Shown: positions 37,566 to 47,181 of the stretch, piece by piece | Numbering within the stretch: position 1 is the stretch's first letter | Layout: each line of letters opens with the position of its first letter | DNA from: Bacillota bacterium | GTDB taxonomy: Bacteria > Bacillota > Sulfobacillia > JAIMAT01 | DNA length: 64,000 bases | Assembly: GCA_029960955.1 (NCBI GenBank) | Contig: JASBVS010000028.1 | Span: 62,001-126,000, forward strand | Direction of reading: 5' to 3' | The notes under the pieces: generated by a model | The model's input: the letters and a program-made list of their open reading frames with translations, nothing else | What the model was told of the DNA's origin: nothing | Database searches by the model: none | Made by a program: the position numbers and the translations under genes

Positions 37566-38251
37566 GCGAGACGGGCTCCCGGGCACCCTCGTCGCCGCAG
37601 GAAGCCCGCGCCGGGGCGACGCTCATCCTCCTGGCCGGCGGCCGGAGCCGCCGCATGGGCCGGGACAAGGCGCTCCTCCCCTTCGGGGAGGAGCCCCTCA
37701 TCCGGCGGATCGCGCGGCGGCTCGAGCCTGTCTCCGCGGAGGTGCTGGTGGTCTCCAACCGGCCCGAGCCCTACCGCGAGCTGGGCTTCCGGGTGATCCC
37801 GGACCCGCCGGGCTGGGAGGGCGAGGGCCCGCTGGCGGGGCTCTGCGCGGGCTTGCAGGCCGCCGCCACGGAGAGCTGCCTGCTGGTCGCCTGCGACATG
37901 CCCTTCGCCTCGCCCTGCCTGGCGCGCGCCCTGCTCGAGGAGCTGGAGCGGGGCTGGGAGGCGGCGCTCCCCTCGCCGGGAGGGCGCGAGCACCCGCTCT
38001 TCGCGGCCTACCGCCGCTCGCTCGCCCCGCGCGTGACCGAGGCGCTGCGCGCCGGCGTCCGGCGCCCGGCGGACTTCCTGGCCGGGCTCCCCGTGCGCCG
38101 GCTGGGCGAGGCGGAGATCTCCCGCTGCGGCCCGCCCGAGCAGCTTCTCGCCAACGTCAACCGCCCCGAGGAGTACCGGGAGGCGCTCGACGGCATGGCG
38201 GGCGAGCGCCAGGAAGCCCCGCCCGGCGAGCGGGGCGGCCCCACCGCCTAG
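37562..38251 (+). CDS. mobA: Molybdenum cofactor guanylyltransferase
   Basis: The 229-residue product has the NTP-transferase motif LLAGGRSRRMGRDKALLPFG (residues 22-41), GPLAGLCAGLQAA, and the metal-binding VACDMPF. MobA adds GMP to molybdopterin, making MGD for DMSO-reductase-family enzymes. It begins in a 4-bp overlap with tktC, but no Mo-enzyme is in the window, so the operon linkage may be only structural. The C-terminal 20 residues are low-complexity. Confidence 0.85.
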   Translation: MSETGSRAPSSPQEARAGATLILLAGGRSRRMGRDKALLPFGEEPLIRRIARRLEPVSAEVLVVSNRPEPYRELGFRVIPDPPGWEGEGPLAGLCAGLQAAATESCLLVACDMPFASPCLARALLEELERGWEAALPSPGGREHPLFAAYRRSLAPRVTEALRAGVRRPADFLAGLPVRRLGEAEISRCGPPEQLLANVNRPEEYREALDGMAGERQEAPPGERGGPTA

Positions 38252-38303
38252 GCGGTGCGGCCGCCCCCGGACGCCCCCGGGACCGCCTCCCCCGCTCCGC
38301 GCC

Positions 38304-41300
38304 TCAGCGGACGATCACCAGCGCAGAGCCGCCGGCGGCACCCGGGTCGACCACCACCGACTGCCCGGCCCGGAGGGCGCCGGCGCCCGCCACCTGGCCG
38401 CCCACGATCACCGCGGGCGACGGGCCGAGAGAGACCTGCACCGTCCGGTCGCCCGCCTGGAGGACGAGCGTCCGCCCGCGGCGCTCGACCACGGTGCCCG
38501 AGACCTGGCCGGGCGGCAGGCTGAGGCTCGCCTGGCTCACCTGTCCGCTGTCGTCCAGGACCAGCCTCACCTGGTCACCGGCGTAGCCGCCCAGCTCGCC
38601 GGGGGCGGCCGGCTGGCCGCCGACGCTCACCTGCGCCTCCGGGGCCAGCGTCGCCTGGCGGATCGATCCGCCGCTCCAGACGGCCAGGTTGCTCCCGTCC
38701 GAGCCCACCAGCCAGCCCGAGAGGCTCGCACCCTGGCCCGTGGAGCCGGGACCCGCGGAGCCGCCGCCCCCGCCGGAGGCGGTGATCGCCGTCACGGCCC
38801 CGCTCTGCGGGTCGGTGACGACGGTGGCGCTCATGCCCGGCTGGAGCGCCCCGGGGTCGGCCGGCTGCCCGTCGACGGTCACCTTCACCTGCGGATCGAG
38901 CGGGAGAACCTCGGGCCCGCCGCCCGAGGAAGGGTTGAAGACGATCATCCCGGAGCCGACCGAGACGATGGTGCCGCTGGTGCCGGCGGCGGGGGCCTGC
39001 GCCAGATCCAGCGCGGTGACGCGCCCGGCGGCGTCCAGCCGGACGGTGGCCGGGCTTCCCGGAAGCACCTGGCCGGGGTCGACCGGCTGGCCCTGGGCGG
39101 TGATCGACGCGTTGGCCGCCAGCGGCAGCGTCACCCGGCTGCCGCCGGGGAGGGTGAGCGTCACCTGCGAGCCGCTGAGCGCGTCGAGGGTACCGTCCAG
39201 GCTGAGGCCACCCTGGCCGCGCGGGTCGACCACCAGCACCGCCTGGCCGTTGGAGAGCCAGACCGTGACGCTGTCACCCACCTGGACGACGGAGGGGACG
39301 TCGCCGGCGCCGCCCGGACCGACCGCCACCGCGCCCGGCGCGAGCGGGACGTCGACCGGCCCCAGGCTGGTGTCGAGCGTCAGGGAGAGCGCCGAGACCG
39401 AGGCCACCGTCCCCTGGATGACGTTCTGCTGGCCGAGCAGGAAGCTGGCCGGCACCGTCCCCTTGACGAAGGGCACTCCATTGACGACGACCACGTTGGG
39501 CGGCACCGCGAAGCCGTGGCTCGGCCGCCCCAGCTGGCGGAAGGCGCCCAGGAGCAGCCGGGCCGCGCTGTCGCTGCTGATGCTCGCCGGCCAGCGGCTC
39601 TGCTCCGGCCGCCAGAGGCCGATCCAGGAGCAGCCGACCAGGTCCGGGGTGTAGCCGCAGAACCAGACGTGACCGATCGAGGTTCCGCCCGAGGGCAGCG
39701 CGCGGCTGGCGGTGCCGGTCTTGCCGGCAGCCGGCCAGTCGGGGCCGACGCCGGTCAGGGCGGCCGCCCCGCGGGCGGTGCCGTCGGGCGGCAGCAGCGG
39801 GAAGCGGAGCAGGTAGGTCATCAGGTAGGCCGTCGAGGGCTGGATGACCTGCTTCTGGACCAGCTGGTGCTGGTAGACCACGTTGCCCGCCGGGCTGACG
39901 ATCCGCTCGACGGCGAAGGGCTCGGAGCGGATGCCGCCGTTGGGGAAGGCGGTGTAGGCGCCGGCCATCTGCAGGAGGTCGACGCCCTGGCTCAGGTCGC
40001 CCAGAGCCAGCCGGCGCGGGTTGTTCCAGTCCTGGGTGTCCCCCGGCCCGCTGAGCACGCCGAAGGCCTGGGCGTAGCGGGAGGCGGTGGAGGCGCCGAT
40101 CTGCTGCAACGTCCAGACCGCGGAGACGTTGAAGGAGGCGCCTATCGCCCGGCTGACCGGCACAAGCGGCAGGTAGGGCTCGTTCGGGTTGTTGCGGACC
40201 GGCTGCCCCTCCGCCACCACGTCGGAGGCGTCGGAGACCTGGGAGACCACCGTCAGCTTGCCCACGTCCAGGGCCGGGCCGTAGACCGTCAGCGGCTTGA
40301 TGGCCGAGCCCGGCGGCATCCTCCCCGACCAGGCCGGCACGAAGCCCTGGCTGAAGGGGTCCTTCGTCTGGTAGGAGCCGTAGATGGCGCGCACGGCACC
40401 GTTCTTGGGGTCCAGGACGACCGTCGACGAGTCGAGGTTGGGATCGGCCTCGAGCGCGTCCAGGATCTGCCGGTTCCGGCCCGGCTGGTAGAGGTTCTCC
40501 ACCGCCTGCTGCACGCGGGGGTCGAGGGTGGTGTAGATCTTGTACCCGCCCGTGTGGAGCAGCGTCGGGCTGACGGGCAGGTCGGAGCCGCCGCTCAGCC
40601 GGCTCAGCTCGTAGTCGACGAACTCCAGGAACCACGGGTAGTTGACGGCCGCCTTCTTCCCGGCCGCCAGGCCCATCTGGGCGTAGCCCTGCGCGCTCGC
40701 CGCGGCCGCCTCGGCCTGCGTGATGTAGCCGGCGCGCACCATCGCCTGGAGCACGAGGTCGCGCCGCTCCAGGGCCAGCTTCTGGTGCTGGGCCCGCGCC
40801 TGCGGGTCGGAGACCAGCGGGTCGAGCGCCGAGGGCGCGTTGACCAGGCCGGCCAGGAAGGCCGACTGGGCCAGCGTCAGCCGGGAGGCCGGCCGGTCGA
40901 AGTAGGTGCGCGCCGCGGCCTCGACGCCGTAGGCGCCATGCCCGAAGTAGATCTGGTTCAGGTAGAACTCCAGGATCTGGCGCTTGCTGTAGAGGCGCGA
41001 GATGCGGATGGCGTAGAGCGCCTCGCGCAGCTTGCGCGTCAGCGAGCGCTGGCTTCCGACCACGGCGTTCTTGGCCAGCTGCTGGGTGATCGTGGAGCCG
41101 CCCTGGACGATCCGGCCGGCGCGGATGTCGGCCCAGAGGGCGCGCGCGATCGCCAGCGGGTCGATGGCCGGCTCGGTCCAGAAGTTCCGGTCCTCGACGG
41201 CCACGATCGCCTGCTGCATGGCGGGCGAGACCTGGCTGAGGGGGACCGGTTTGCGGTTGGCGGTGCCGGGGAGGGCGCCCACTTCCTGCCCGTAGCGGTC

Positions 41301-41546
41301 GTAGACGAGGGTGGCCGATGCGCCCATCAGCTGGGTGGGCGAGATGCCGGGCAACGGCCCGATCTCTGCGTAGAGGAACATGCCCGCCCCGAGGGCGACC
41401 ACCGCCGCCACCGCCACCCAGAAGAGGGTCCAGGCGGCGCGGCGCCCGCCCCTTGCGTTTCGAGCCTCTGCACGCCCTCCCCCGGCGCCGGCGCGGCGGC
41501 CGGCGCCGGAGGGCAAGCGGGGAGCCCGACCTCCGCTTTCGCGCAT
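38304..41546 (-). CDS. Class A penicillin-binding protein with C-terminal beta-repeat tail
   Basis: The 1080-residue product is a bifunctional peptidoglycan synthase. A short basic cytoplasmic tail and one membrane helix (about residues 38-60) lead to the GT51 domain (EDRNFWTEP, GGSTITQQLAKN, RKLREALYA, FYLNQIYFGHGAYG) and the transpeptidase domain (SAIK, SFN, KTGTAS). The last about 370 residues hold five tandem domains of 65-85 residues, each with SGTV-(N)-VxLxxxxxVxVxGQPxxPGxL-xxxxVxVxxDxxGxVxxI. They resemble DUF5666-type beta barrels and are very Gly/Ser-rich. ATG 41546 has AAGGAGG at 8 bp. Confidence 0.9.
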   Translation of the reverse strand: MRESGGRAPRLPSGAGRRAGAGGGRAEARNARGGRRAAWTLFWVAVAAVVALGAGMFLYAEIGPLPGISPTQLMGASATLVYDRYGQEVGALPGTANRKPVPLSQVSPAMQQAIVAVEDRNFWTEPAIDPLAIARALWADIRAGRIVQGGSTITQQLAKNAVVGSQRSLTRKLREALYAIRISRLYSKRQILEFYLNQIYFGHGAYGVEAAARTYFDRPASRLTLAQSAFLAGLVNAPSALDPLVSDPQARAQHQKLALERRDLVLQAMVRAGYITQAEAAAASAQGYAQMGLAAGKKAAVNYPWFLEFVDYELSRLSGGSDLPVSPTLLHTGGYKIYTTLDPRVQQAVENLYQPGRNRQILDALEADPNLDSSTVVLDPKNGAVRAIYGSYQTKDPFSQGFVPAWSGRMPPGSAIKPLTVYGPALDVGKLTVVSQVSDASDVVAEGQPVRNNPNEPYLPLVPVSRAIGASFNVSAVWTLQQIGASTASRYAQAFGVLSGPGDTQDWNNPRRLALGDLSQGVDLLQMAGAYTAFPNGGIRSEPFAVERIVSPAGNVVYQHQLVQKQVIQPSTAYLMTYLLRFPLLPPDGTARGAAALTGVGPDWPAAGKTGTASRALPSGGTSIGHVWFCGYTPDLVGCSWIGLWRPEQSRWPASISSDSAARLLLGAFRQLGRPSHGFAVPPNVVVVNGVPFVKGTVPASFLLGQQNVIQGTVASVSALSLTLDTSLGPVDVPLAPGAVAVGPGGAGDVPSVVQVGDSVTVWLSNGQAVLVVDPRGQGGLSLDGTLDALSGSQVTLTLPGGSRVTLPLAANASITAQGQPVDPGQVLPGSPATVRLDAAGRVTALDLAQAPAAGTSGTIVSVGSGMIVFNPSSGGGPEVLPLDPQVKVTVDGQPADPGALQPGMSATVVTDPQSGAVTAITASGGGGGSAGPGSTGQGASLSGWLVGSDGSNLAVWSGGSIRQATLAPEAQVSVGGQPAAPGELGGYAGDQVRLVLDDSGQVSQASLSLPPGQVSGTVVERRGRTLVLQAGDRTVQVSLGPSPAVIVGGQVAGAGALRAGQSVVVDPGAAGGSALVIVR

Positions 41547-41634
41547 GGTCAGCCTCCTTCCTCACACAGGGTACGACAGCTCGCCACGGAGACGAACCGG
41601 CGGGCGCCGGGGGAGGGCCCCGGCGGCACGGCGC

Positions 41635-42750
41635 CTAGCGGACGCCGGCGGTGGGACGGGCGAGGCCGTTGAGGATCTGGGCGGCGATGGAGGCGTTCCG
41701 CCGCGCCAGCGGCAGCGCGCGGGCGGCACGCCGCTCGAGGGCGGCCACCGTCTCGCAGCGGCGGTCGAGAAGGCGGTCGACGGCCTCGATCAGCGGCTCC
41801 GCCTCCAGCGCCTCCCAGGGGCCGAAGGTGGGCAGCTCGACGTCGTGGAGGAAGCCCTCCACCTTCGGGTCGTAGGCCAGGCCGACGGCCGGGACGCGCT
41901 GCGCGAAGGCGAGGATGAGCGCGTGCAGGCGCATCGCCACCAGGAGCTCGGCCTGGCCCACCAGCGCCGCGAACTCCCTGGGAGGGAGGAGGCGGTCGAT
42001 CACCCGCACCGGCCTGCGGCAGCGGGCGGCGATCGAGCGCGCGACGGCCAGGTCGCCGGGCAGCTGCATGGGCACGAAGGCGACCCCCAGTCCGCGCTCC
42101 GCCAGGTGGTCGGCGGTCCGCGCCACCGCTTCCTCCGAGCGGCCGGAGGGGCGCCAGGGGCGGACGCTGATCAGGGCCAGCGGCCCGTCGCCCAGCCCGA
42201 GCCGGCCGCGCAGGGCGCGGGCGAGCGGGGGCGCCAGCGGCTCCAGGGCCAGCGCCGGATCGGAGGTGAGCTCCGCCCGGTCCACCACCTCCGGTGCCAG
42301 CTGCCGGAGCAGGAGGAAGGAGTGGCTGTCCCGGACCGTGATCCGCGTGGCGGCCCGCAGAGCGGCGCGCGCCAGGCGCCGCGAGAGGCGGCTGCGCAGC
42401 GGGCCGAGGCCGTTGGCGTAGATCATCACCGGCCGGTCCAGCCGGCGCGCCCAGAGGATGAGGCCCGCGTAGTAGAGGAGCGAGCGGAAGCTGGTCGCGT
42501 CCTGCAGGAGGCTGCCCCCGCCGGAGATGAAGAGGTCGGCCTGCTTCAGCGCCCGGCGGATCGCGGCCAGGCTCCAGCGGTCGACCGCCTCCACGCCGAG
42601 GGCGCGGCGCGTCGCCTCGGGCCGGGCCGAGAGGACGACGACCTCCAGGCCCGGCACCTCCGCGCGCAGCGCGTCCACCATGGCGGTCAGGAGCGCCTCG
42701 TCGCCCGTGTTGCCGAAACCGTAGTAGCCCGCCACCACCACCCGGCTCAC
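41635..42750 (-). CDS. csaB: Polysaccharide pyruvyl transferase CsaB
   Basis: The 371-residue product starts RVVVAGYYGFGNTGDEALL, the hallmark of CsaB, with later ISGGGSLLQDATS, DPALAL and LLVAMRLHALILA. CsaB adds ketal pyruvate to ManNAc of the secondary wall polymer, creating the ligand for SLH domains. The SLH protein encoded at 61420-63063 needs this mark. GTG 42750 overlaps the stop of the GT4 gene as GTGA, and AGGAGGT lies 11 bp upstream. Confidence 0.93.
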   Translation of the reverse strand: MSRVVVAGYYGFGNTGDEALLTAMVDALRAEVPGLEVVVLSARPEATRRALGVEAVDRWSLAAIRRALKQADLFISGGGSLLQDATSFRSLLYYAGLILWARRLDRPVMIYANGLGPLRSRLSRRLARAALRAATRITVRDSHSFLLLRQLAPEVVDRAELTSDPALALEPLAPPLARALRGRLGLGDGPLALISVRPWRPSGRSEEAVARTADHLAERGLGVAFVPMQLPGDLAVARSIAARCRRPVRVIDRLLPPREFAALVGQAELLVAMRLHALILAFAQRVPAVGLAYDPKVEGFLHDVELPTFGPWEALEAEPLIEAVDRLLDRRCETVAALERRAARALPLARRNASIAAQILNGLARPTAGVR

Positions 42751-43976
42751 GGCCGCGCCGCACCTCCTTTTCCCGGGAGCGGGCGGCGGCCGGCGGAGCC
42801 GGCGAAGAGCCGCCGGTAGAGTTCCTCCACCTGGGCTGCGGTCCGCTCGATGGAGTAGCGGTCGTGCACCGTCTCCCGCCCCATGGCGCCCAGCCGCCCG
42901 CGCAGCGCCTCGTCGCCCAGGAGCCGGACCAGGTCGGGCAGCAGGTCGGCCGCCTCGACGGGGCGGCCGAAGCCGCGTGCGGTGAAGTTGTGCGCCTCGA
43001 AGTCGGCCAGCCTCTCCTCGCTCAGGATGCCTCCGTATCCCCCGTTTCCGGAGATGATCACCGGCCGGGCGGCCGCCATCGCCTCCAGCGCCGAGCGCCC
43101 CACGCCGACCGCCACCCAGGCGCGGCCGAGCAGCGCCGGGACGTCCCAGCGGGCGCCCAGCACCTGCATCACGTTTTGGCCCGCTCGCCGGTTGGCCTCC
43201 CCGGCGGCCTGGCGGACCTGCTCCAGCCGGCTGCCCGTGCCAGCTACGAGGATGCGCGCGCCGGGGAGGCGATCCGCCAGCGCCGGGGCGGCAGCAGCCA
43301 GCGCCAGCGCCGTCTCGGTGAACTCGCTCAGCCGGCTGACGTGCAGCACCACCGGCGCGCCCGCGGGAAGGTCCAGCTCCGGCGGCGCTTCCTCGGAGGG
43401 CGAGAAAGCGTACTCGTCGAGGTCGATCCCGTTCGGGACGACGACGACCCGCGCCGGATCGGCCCCGAGCCGGCGGACCAGGTGATCGCGGACGTCCTCG
43501 CTGACCGCGATCGCGAGATCTCCCCAGCGCGTCACCCGACGCCAGAACCAGCCGTCGTTGTAGAGGCCGTGATAGGTGGTCAGCAGCGGCACGCCGCTGC
43601 CCGCCAGCGCGCGATCGGCCACCCAGGCCGGGATGCGGGCGTGGGCGTGGACCAGCTCGATCCCGCGCCGGAGCACCAGCCCGCGCAGGCCGCGGACGGC
43701 GTGCCCGAGCTGCCAGGGCCGCCGGCTGGCCAGCGGCAGGAAGTGGTGCGGGATCCCCGACTCTTCGAGCCGCCCCGCGAGGCGCCCTCCGCTCGAGGCC
43801 ACCTCCACCTCCAGTCCCCGCCGCCGGAGCGCGCGGGCCAGGCTGACCACGTGCGTCTCGGCGCCGCCGAGCTCGAGCGCCATGGCGGCCAGCAGGATCC
43901 GCTGCGGCCGCTCCGGCCCGCGCGATCCCGGCGGATCGGCCGTCCCGGGCGACTCCGCGAGAACCGTCGTCCTCAA
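42747..43976 (-). CDS. Glycosyltransferase family 4
   Basis: The 409-residue GT-B enzyme has MALELGGAETHVVSLARALRR at the N-terminus, HAHARIPAWVADRA, VVPNGIDLDEYAF, VLHVSRLSEF, and the donor motif SALEAMAAARPVIIS (usually E-x7-E; here VGVGRSALEAMA). Acceptor and sugar are unknown, but pairing with csaB suggests a wall-polymer glycan. The start is TTG 43976, with GGAGGAGG upstream. Confidence 0.85.
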   Translation of the reverse strand: MRTTVLAESPGTADPPGSRGPERPQRILLAAMALELGGAETHVVSLARALRRRGLEVEVASSGGRLAGRLEESGIPHHFLPLASRRPWQLGHAVRGLRGLVLRRGIELVHAHARIPAWVADRALAGSGVPLLTTYHGLYNDGWFWRRVTRWGDLAIAVSEDVRDHLVRRLGADPARVVVVPNGIDLDEYAFSPSEEAPPELDLPAGAPVVLHVSRLSEFTETALALAAAAPALADRLPGARILVAGTGSRLEQVRQAAGEANRRAGQNVMQVLGARWDVPALLGRAWVAVGVGRSALEAMAAARPVIISGNGGYGGILSEERLADFEAHNFTARGFGRPVEAADLLPDLVRLLGDEALRGRLGAMGRETVHDRYSIERTAAQVEELYRRLFAGSAGRRPLPGKGGAARP

Positions 43977-44217
43977 GGGCCTCCTCCCTTCGGCTGCTAC
44001 GGCCGCCGCACCGCTCCCGCCTGCCGTCGCCCTCGCGCCCTTTCTTCAAGAACCTTTTCCGGAACCGAACGGACCTGGAATTGGTCGACAGTGGCGAATC
44101 CTGGCGGACAGGACTTGTCCCGCCCGCGTCGAAAAGCGCTACGCGTGGGCCGCCTTCTGTCAATTGTAGGGCAATGCGGACGCCGGCCCACGTCGTCGAG
44201 CCACCGAGGTGTCGCCT

Positions 44218-44904
44218 TTGATCGAGATGTCGGGTGTCAGCAAGGTCTACCCCAACCGCGTGGTGGCCCTGCACGACATCAACCTCCACGTCGAGAAGGG
44301 CGAGTTCGTCTTCCTGGTGGGACCGAGCGGGGCGGGCAAGTCGACCATGATCAAGCTCCTCTATCGCGAGGAAGTGCCTACCACCGGAGAGATCGTCGTC
44401 GCGGGCTACCGGCTCCGCACGCTGAAGCGCTCGCAGGTCCCCTTCCTGCGGCGTCGCATCGGCGTCGTCTTCCAGGACTTCCGCCTTCTCCCGGACCGCA
44501 GCGTCTTCGACAACGTCGCCTTCGCGCTGGTGGTGACGGAGGCGTCGCGCCGCGAGATCCAGCGCAAGGTGCCGGCGGTGCTCGAGCTGGTCGGCCTGCG
44601 CCACCGCGCGCGCGACTACCCGCGCCAGCTCTCGGGCGGCGAGCAGCAACGGGTCGCCCTGGCGCGGGCGATGGTCAACTCGCCGCCCATCCTGATCGCG
44701 GACGAGCCCACCGGCAACCTGGACCCGGCCACCGCCTGGGGGCTGATGGAGCTTCTCCAGGAGATCAACCAGGGCGGCACGACCGTCCTGATGGCCACGC
44801 ACGCGGAGAACATCGTCAACGCCATGAACAAGCGGGTCGTCCAGCTTTCGAACGGCACGATCGTGCGCGATGAGGTGGCGGGGAGGTACTCCCTTGAAGG
44901 CTAG
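44218..44904 (+). CDS. ftsE: Cell division ATP-binding protein FtsE
   Basis: The 228-residue ABC ATPase has Walker [14 protein letters not shown], signature [15 protein letters not shown], and the FtsE-typical [18 protein letters not shown] and [11 protein letters not shown]. With FtsX it relays a signal from the cytoplasm to peptidoglycan hydrolases outside. TTG 44218 after CGAGGTG gives [13 protein letters not shown], matching other FtsE starts. GTG 44209 overlaps the ribosome binding site. It overlaps ftsX by 11 bp. Confidence 0.95.
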   Translation: MIEMSGVSKVYPNRVVALHDINLHVEKGEFVFLVGPSGAGKSTMIKLLYREEVPTTGEIVVAGYRLRTLKRSQVPFLRRRIGVVFQDFRLLPDRSVFDNVAFALVVTEASRREIQRKVPAVLELVGLRHRARDYPRQLSGGEQQRVALARAMVNSPPILIADEPTGNLDPATAWGLMELLQEINQGGTTVLMATHAENIVNAMNKRVVQLSNGTIVRDEVAGRYSLEG

Positions 44905-45781
44905 GACGTGGGGTTACGTTCTGCGGGAAGGCGGTCTCTCGCTGCGCCGCAACTCCACCATGAGCCTCGCCTCGGCGGGGACGGCGGCGGTGACGCTGCT
45001 CATCCTCCTGCTCTTCGTCGTCGCGGCGCTCAACCTGGGGCACATGACCCAGGTGCTGGAATCCCAGGTGCAGGTGGTCGCCTACCTCAAGCCGACCTTC
45101 CAGCGGACGGAGGTGCCGCAGCTTCTGGCCCAGGTGCGGAAGATCCCGGGCGTCGAAGGCGTCACCTTCGTCACCCGCGAGCAGGCGCTGGACCGCCTGC
45201 GCGCCCAGTTCGGCGACCAGGCGGAGCTGCTCGACTCGGTGCAGGACATGAACCCGCTCCGCGACGAGCTGGACATCAACGTCCCCGACCCCGGCAAGGT
45301 CGACGCGGTGGCCGGCCACCTGAAGACGCTGGGCGTGGTGGAGAACGTCAGCTACCCCGCGGAGACGCTGCACCGCCTCGCCGCGCTGGCCGACTGGCTG
45401 CGCACCGCCGGCATCGTGCTGGCGGTCCTCCTGGGGGCGGCCACGGTCTTCCTGATCGCCAACACGATCCGGGTGACCGTCCACGCCCGCCGGCACGAGA
45501 TCGCGATCATGAAGGTCGTCGGCGCCACCGACGCCCTCATCCGCTGGCCCTTCGTCATCGAGGGGGCCGTGCTGGGGCTGGCGGGCGCCCTGGTCGCCCT
45601 GGCCGTCGCCTGGGCCGGCTACTCCTGGGTCCACGACCGTGTCACCCAGAGCCTCCCCTTCCTGCCGCTCCTCTCGGCCCGCGTGCTGATGCGGCAGATG
45701 GCTCTGGAGATCGTCGCGGCAGGTCTGGTCATCGGCATGCTGGGTTCCGGCCTCTCGCTCCACCGCTACCTGCGGGTCTGA
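44894..45781 (+). CDS. ftsX: Cell division protein FtsX
   Basis: The 295-residue product has the FtsX architecture: cytoplasmic N-terminus ([13 protein letters not shown]), a first helix (about residues 30-48), an extracellular loop of about 120 residues that contacts the hydrolase activator, then three helices around the [14 protein letters not shown] motif. TTG 44894, after GGGAGGT at 6 bp, gives the family start. The next gene encodes the M23 protein it probably controls. Confidence 0.95.
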   Translation: MKARTWGYVLREGGLSLRRNSTMSLASAGTAAVTLLILLLFVVAALNLGHMTQVLESQVQVVAYLKPTFQRTEVPQLLAQVRKIPGVEGVTFVTREQALDRLRAQFGDQAELLDSVQDMNPLRDELDINVPDPGKVDAVAGHLKTLGVVENVSYPAETLHRLAALADWLRTAGIVLAVLLGAATVFLIANTIRVTVHARRHEIAIMKVVGATDALIRWPFVIEGAVLGLAGALVALAVAWAGYSWVHDRVTQSLPFLPLLSARVLMRQMALEIVAAGLVIGMLGSGLSLHRYLRV

Positions 45782-45854
45782 GCCGACCGCGCGGGAGACG
45801 CAACAGGGGCGGGACAGGAGAGAAGGAGGGCCGGTGCCGCGGGGGAGGGGGACG

Positions 45855-47069
45855 ATGCGAACCGGATCCCGTTCGCGCAGGTTCGTCGCCGGCCTGGTCG
45901 CGGTGGCGCTGCTCCTGCCACTGGCGGTGCTCGCTCCCGGGAGGAGCGCACGAGCGGGCTCCACCAGTGCCAGCGACCCGAACGCCATCCTGCAGGAGAT
46001 CAACCGGACCCGGCAGCGACTCAGCCAGATGCAGTCGCAGGCCGCCCAGACGCGCCAGCAGCTCTCCGCCGCCCAGAGCCGCGCGCAGGCGGCCCAGGCC
46101 AGGCTCGTGCAGCTCCAGCGCCAGCTGGACGCCACGCGCCAGGAGCTGGCGCGCCGCCAGAACCAGCTGGCGCAGGCGGAGCAGCGGCTGAGCCAGCTGG
46201 AAGCGGCGCTCCGGGCCGCCCAGGCGCGGCTCCTGCAGCAGCAGCAGACGCTGGGCGACCGCCTGCGGGCCACCTACGAGACGGGGACCGTCTCCTACCT
46301 CGACGTCCTCCTCTCCTCCCGGAACTTCGCCGACTTCGTCACGCGCTTCCAGGCGCTGGAGCGGATCGTCGCCGCCGACGTGGCGCTGCTCCACCAGGTG
46401 CAGGCCCAGCGGGCCGAGGTCGCCCGGCAGACCCGCCAGCAGCAGCAGCAGGTGGCCCAGATCTCCTCGCTCACGCGCCAGGTGGCCGCCGCCAAGCAGG
46501 AGCTGGACCAGAAGACGGCCCAGCAGCAGCAGGTGACCCAGGAGTACCAGCAGAACGCGGCGCAGCTGAAGGCGGCGCTGGACGAGGAGCAGCGGGCCAG
46601 CGAGCAGGTCCAGGCCGAGCTGCAGCGGCTGCAGCGCCAGTACGAGGAGGCGCTCCGCCTCTCGGGCGCGGTGGTCCTGCAGTGGCCGCTCGACTCCTTC
46701 GTGGTCACCTCGCCCTTCGGCTCCCGCTATCATCCGATCCTCAAGCAGTGGCGGATGCACACGGGCATCGACCTGGCGGCCCGCTCGGGCACGCCGATCC
46801 ACGCGGCCGCGCCGGGCGTCGTCTTCTACGCCGGCTGGATCTCCGGCTACGGCAACACCGTCATCCTGGTCCACGGCAACGGGATCTCGACGCTCTACGG
46901 GCACATGTCGCGCATCCTGGTGCAGGCGAACCAGAAGGTCTCGGCGGGGGAGGTGATCGGGCTGGTCGGCATGACGGGCCTCGCCACCGGGCCGCACCTC
47001 CACTTCGAGGTCCGGGTCGACGGCACGCCGGTCAACCCCCAGAACTACGTGGGCCGGGCCATCCGCTAG
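45855..47069 (+). CDS. Murein hydrolase activator / M23 peptidase with coiled coil
   Basis: The 404-residue exported protein has a signal peptide (residues 1-37), then a long Gln/Ala-rich coiled coil (about 45-285), and a C-terminal LytM/M23 domain. Zinc motifs are HTGIDLAA and HLHFEV, so the active site looks intact, unlike EnvC, which is degenerate. It follows ftsEX, so FtsEX probably regulates it, as for B. subtilis CwlO or E. coli EnvC. ATG 45855 and GTG 45834 are both possible starts. Confidence 0.9.
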   Translation: MRTGSRSRRFVAGLVAVALLLPLAVLAPGRSARAGSTSASDPNAILQEINRTRQRLSQMQSQAAQTRQQLSAAQSRAQAAQARLVQLQRQLDATRQELARRQNQLAQAEQRLSQLEAALRAAQARLLQQQQTLGDRLRATYETGTVSYLDVLLSSRNFADFVTRFQALERIVAADVALLHQVQAQRAEVARQTRQQQQQVAQISSLTRQVAAAKQELDQKTAQQQQVTQEYQQNAAQLKAALDEEQRASEQVQAELQRLQRQYEEALRLSGAVVLQWPLDSFVVTSPFGSRYHPILKQWRMHTGIDLAARSGTPIHAAAPGVVFYAGWISGYGNTVILVHGNGISTLYGHMSRILVQANQKVSAGEVIGLVGMTGLATGPHLHFEVRVDGTPVNPQNYVGRAIR

Positions 47070-47095
47070 GAGCGCCCGCGGGAGGCGAGGCGGGC

Positions 47096-47137
47096 GGCCC
47101 CGATTCGCCGGGAATCGGGGCCGCCTTCGTCTCTTTT
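47096..47137 (+). terminator. Terminator after the M23 gene
   Basis: An 11-bp stem (GGCCCCGATTC / GAATCGGGGCC) with a 5-base loop is followed by a T-rich stretch (TTCGTCTCTTTT). It separates the ftsEX block from ctpA. Confidence 0.75.
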
Positions 47138-47155
47138 CGGGTCGAGCCCTATAAT
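47126..47155 (+). promoter_or_regulatory. Promoter of ctpA
   Basis: TATAAT at 47150-47155 with a weak -35 (TTCGTC, 47126-47131, spacer 18). The gene starts 27 bp later. Confidence 0.6.
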
Positions 47156-47181
47156 GTTGGTCTCCGAAAGGCGGTGAGCGG

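Noticed and set aside
41635-44802. A single 1055-codon minus-strand frame covering csaB and more
   Set aside because: Only the part from 42750 down encodes CsaB. Upstream, GT4 is coded in a different frame and ftsE on the other strand.
46020-46660. Gln-rich repeats in the M23 gene as a simple-sequence artefact
   Set aside because: They form a regular coiled coil between a signal peptide and an intact peptidase domain, as in CwlO/EnvC-type proteins.
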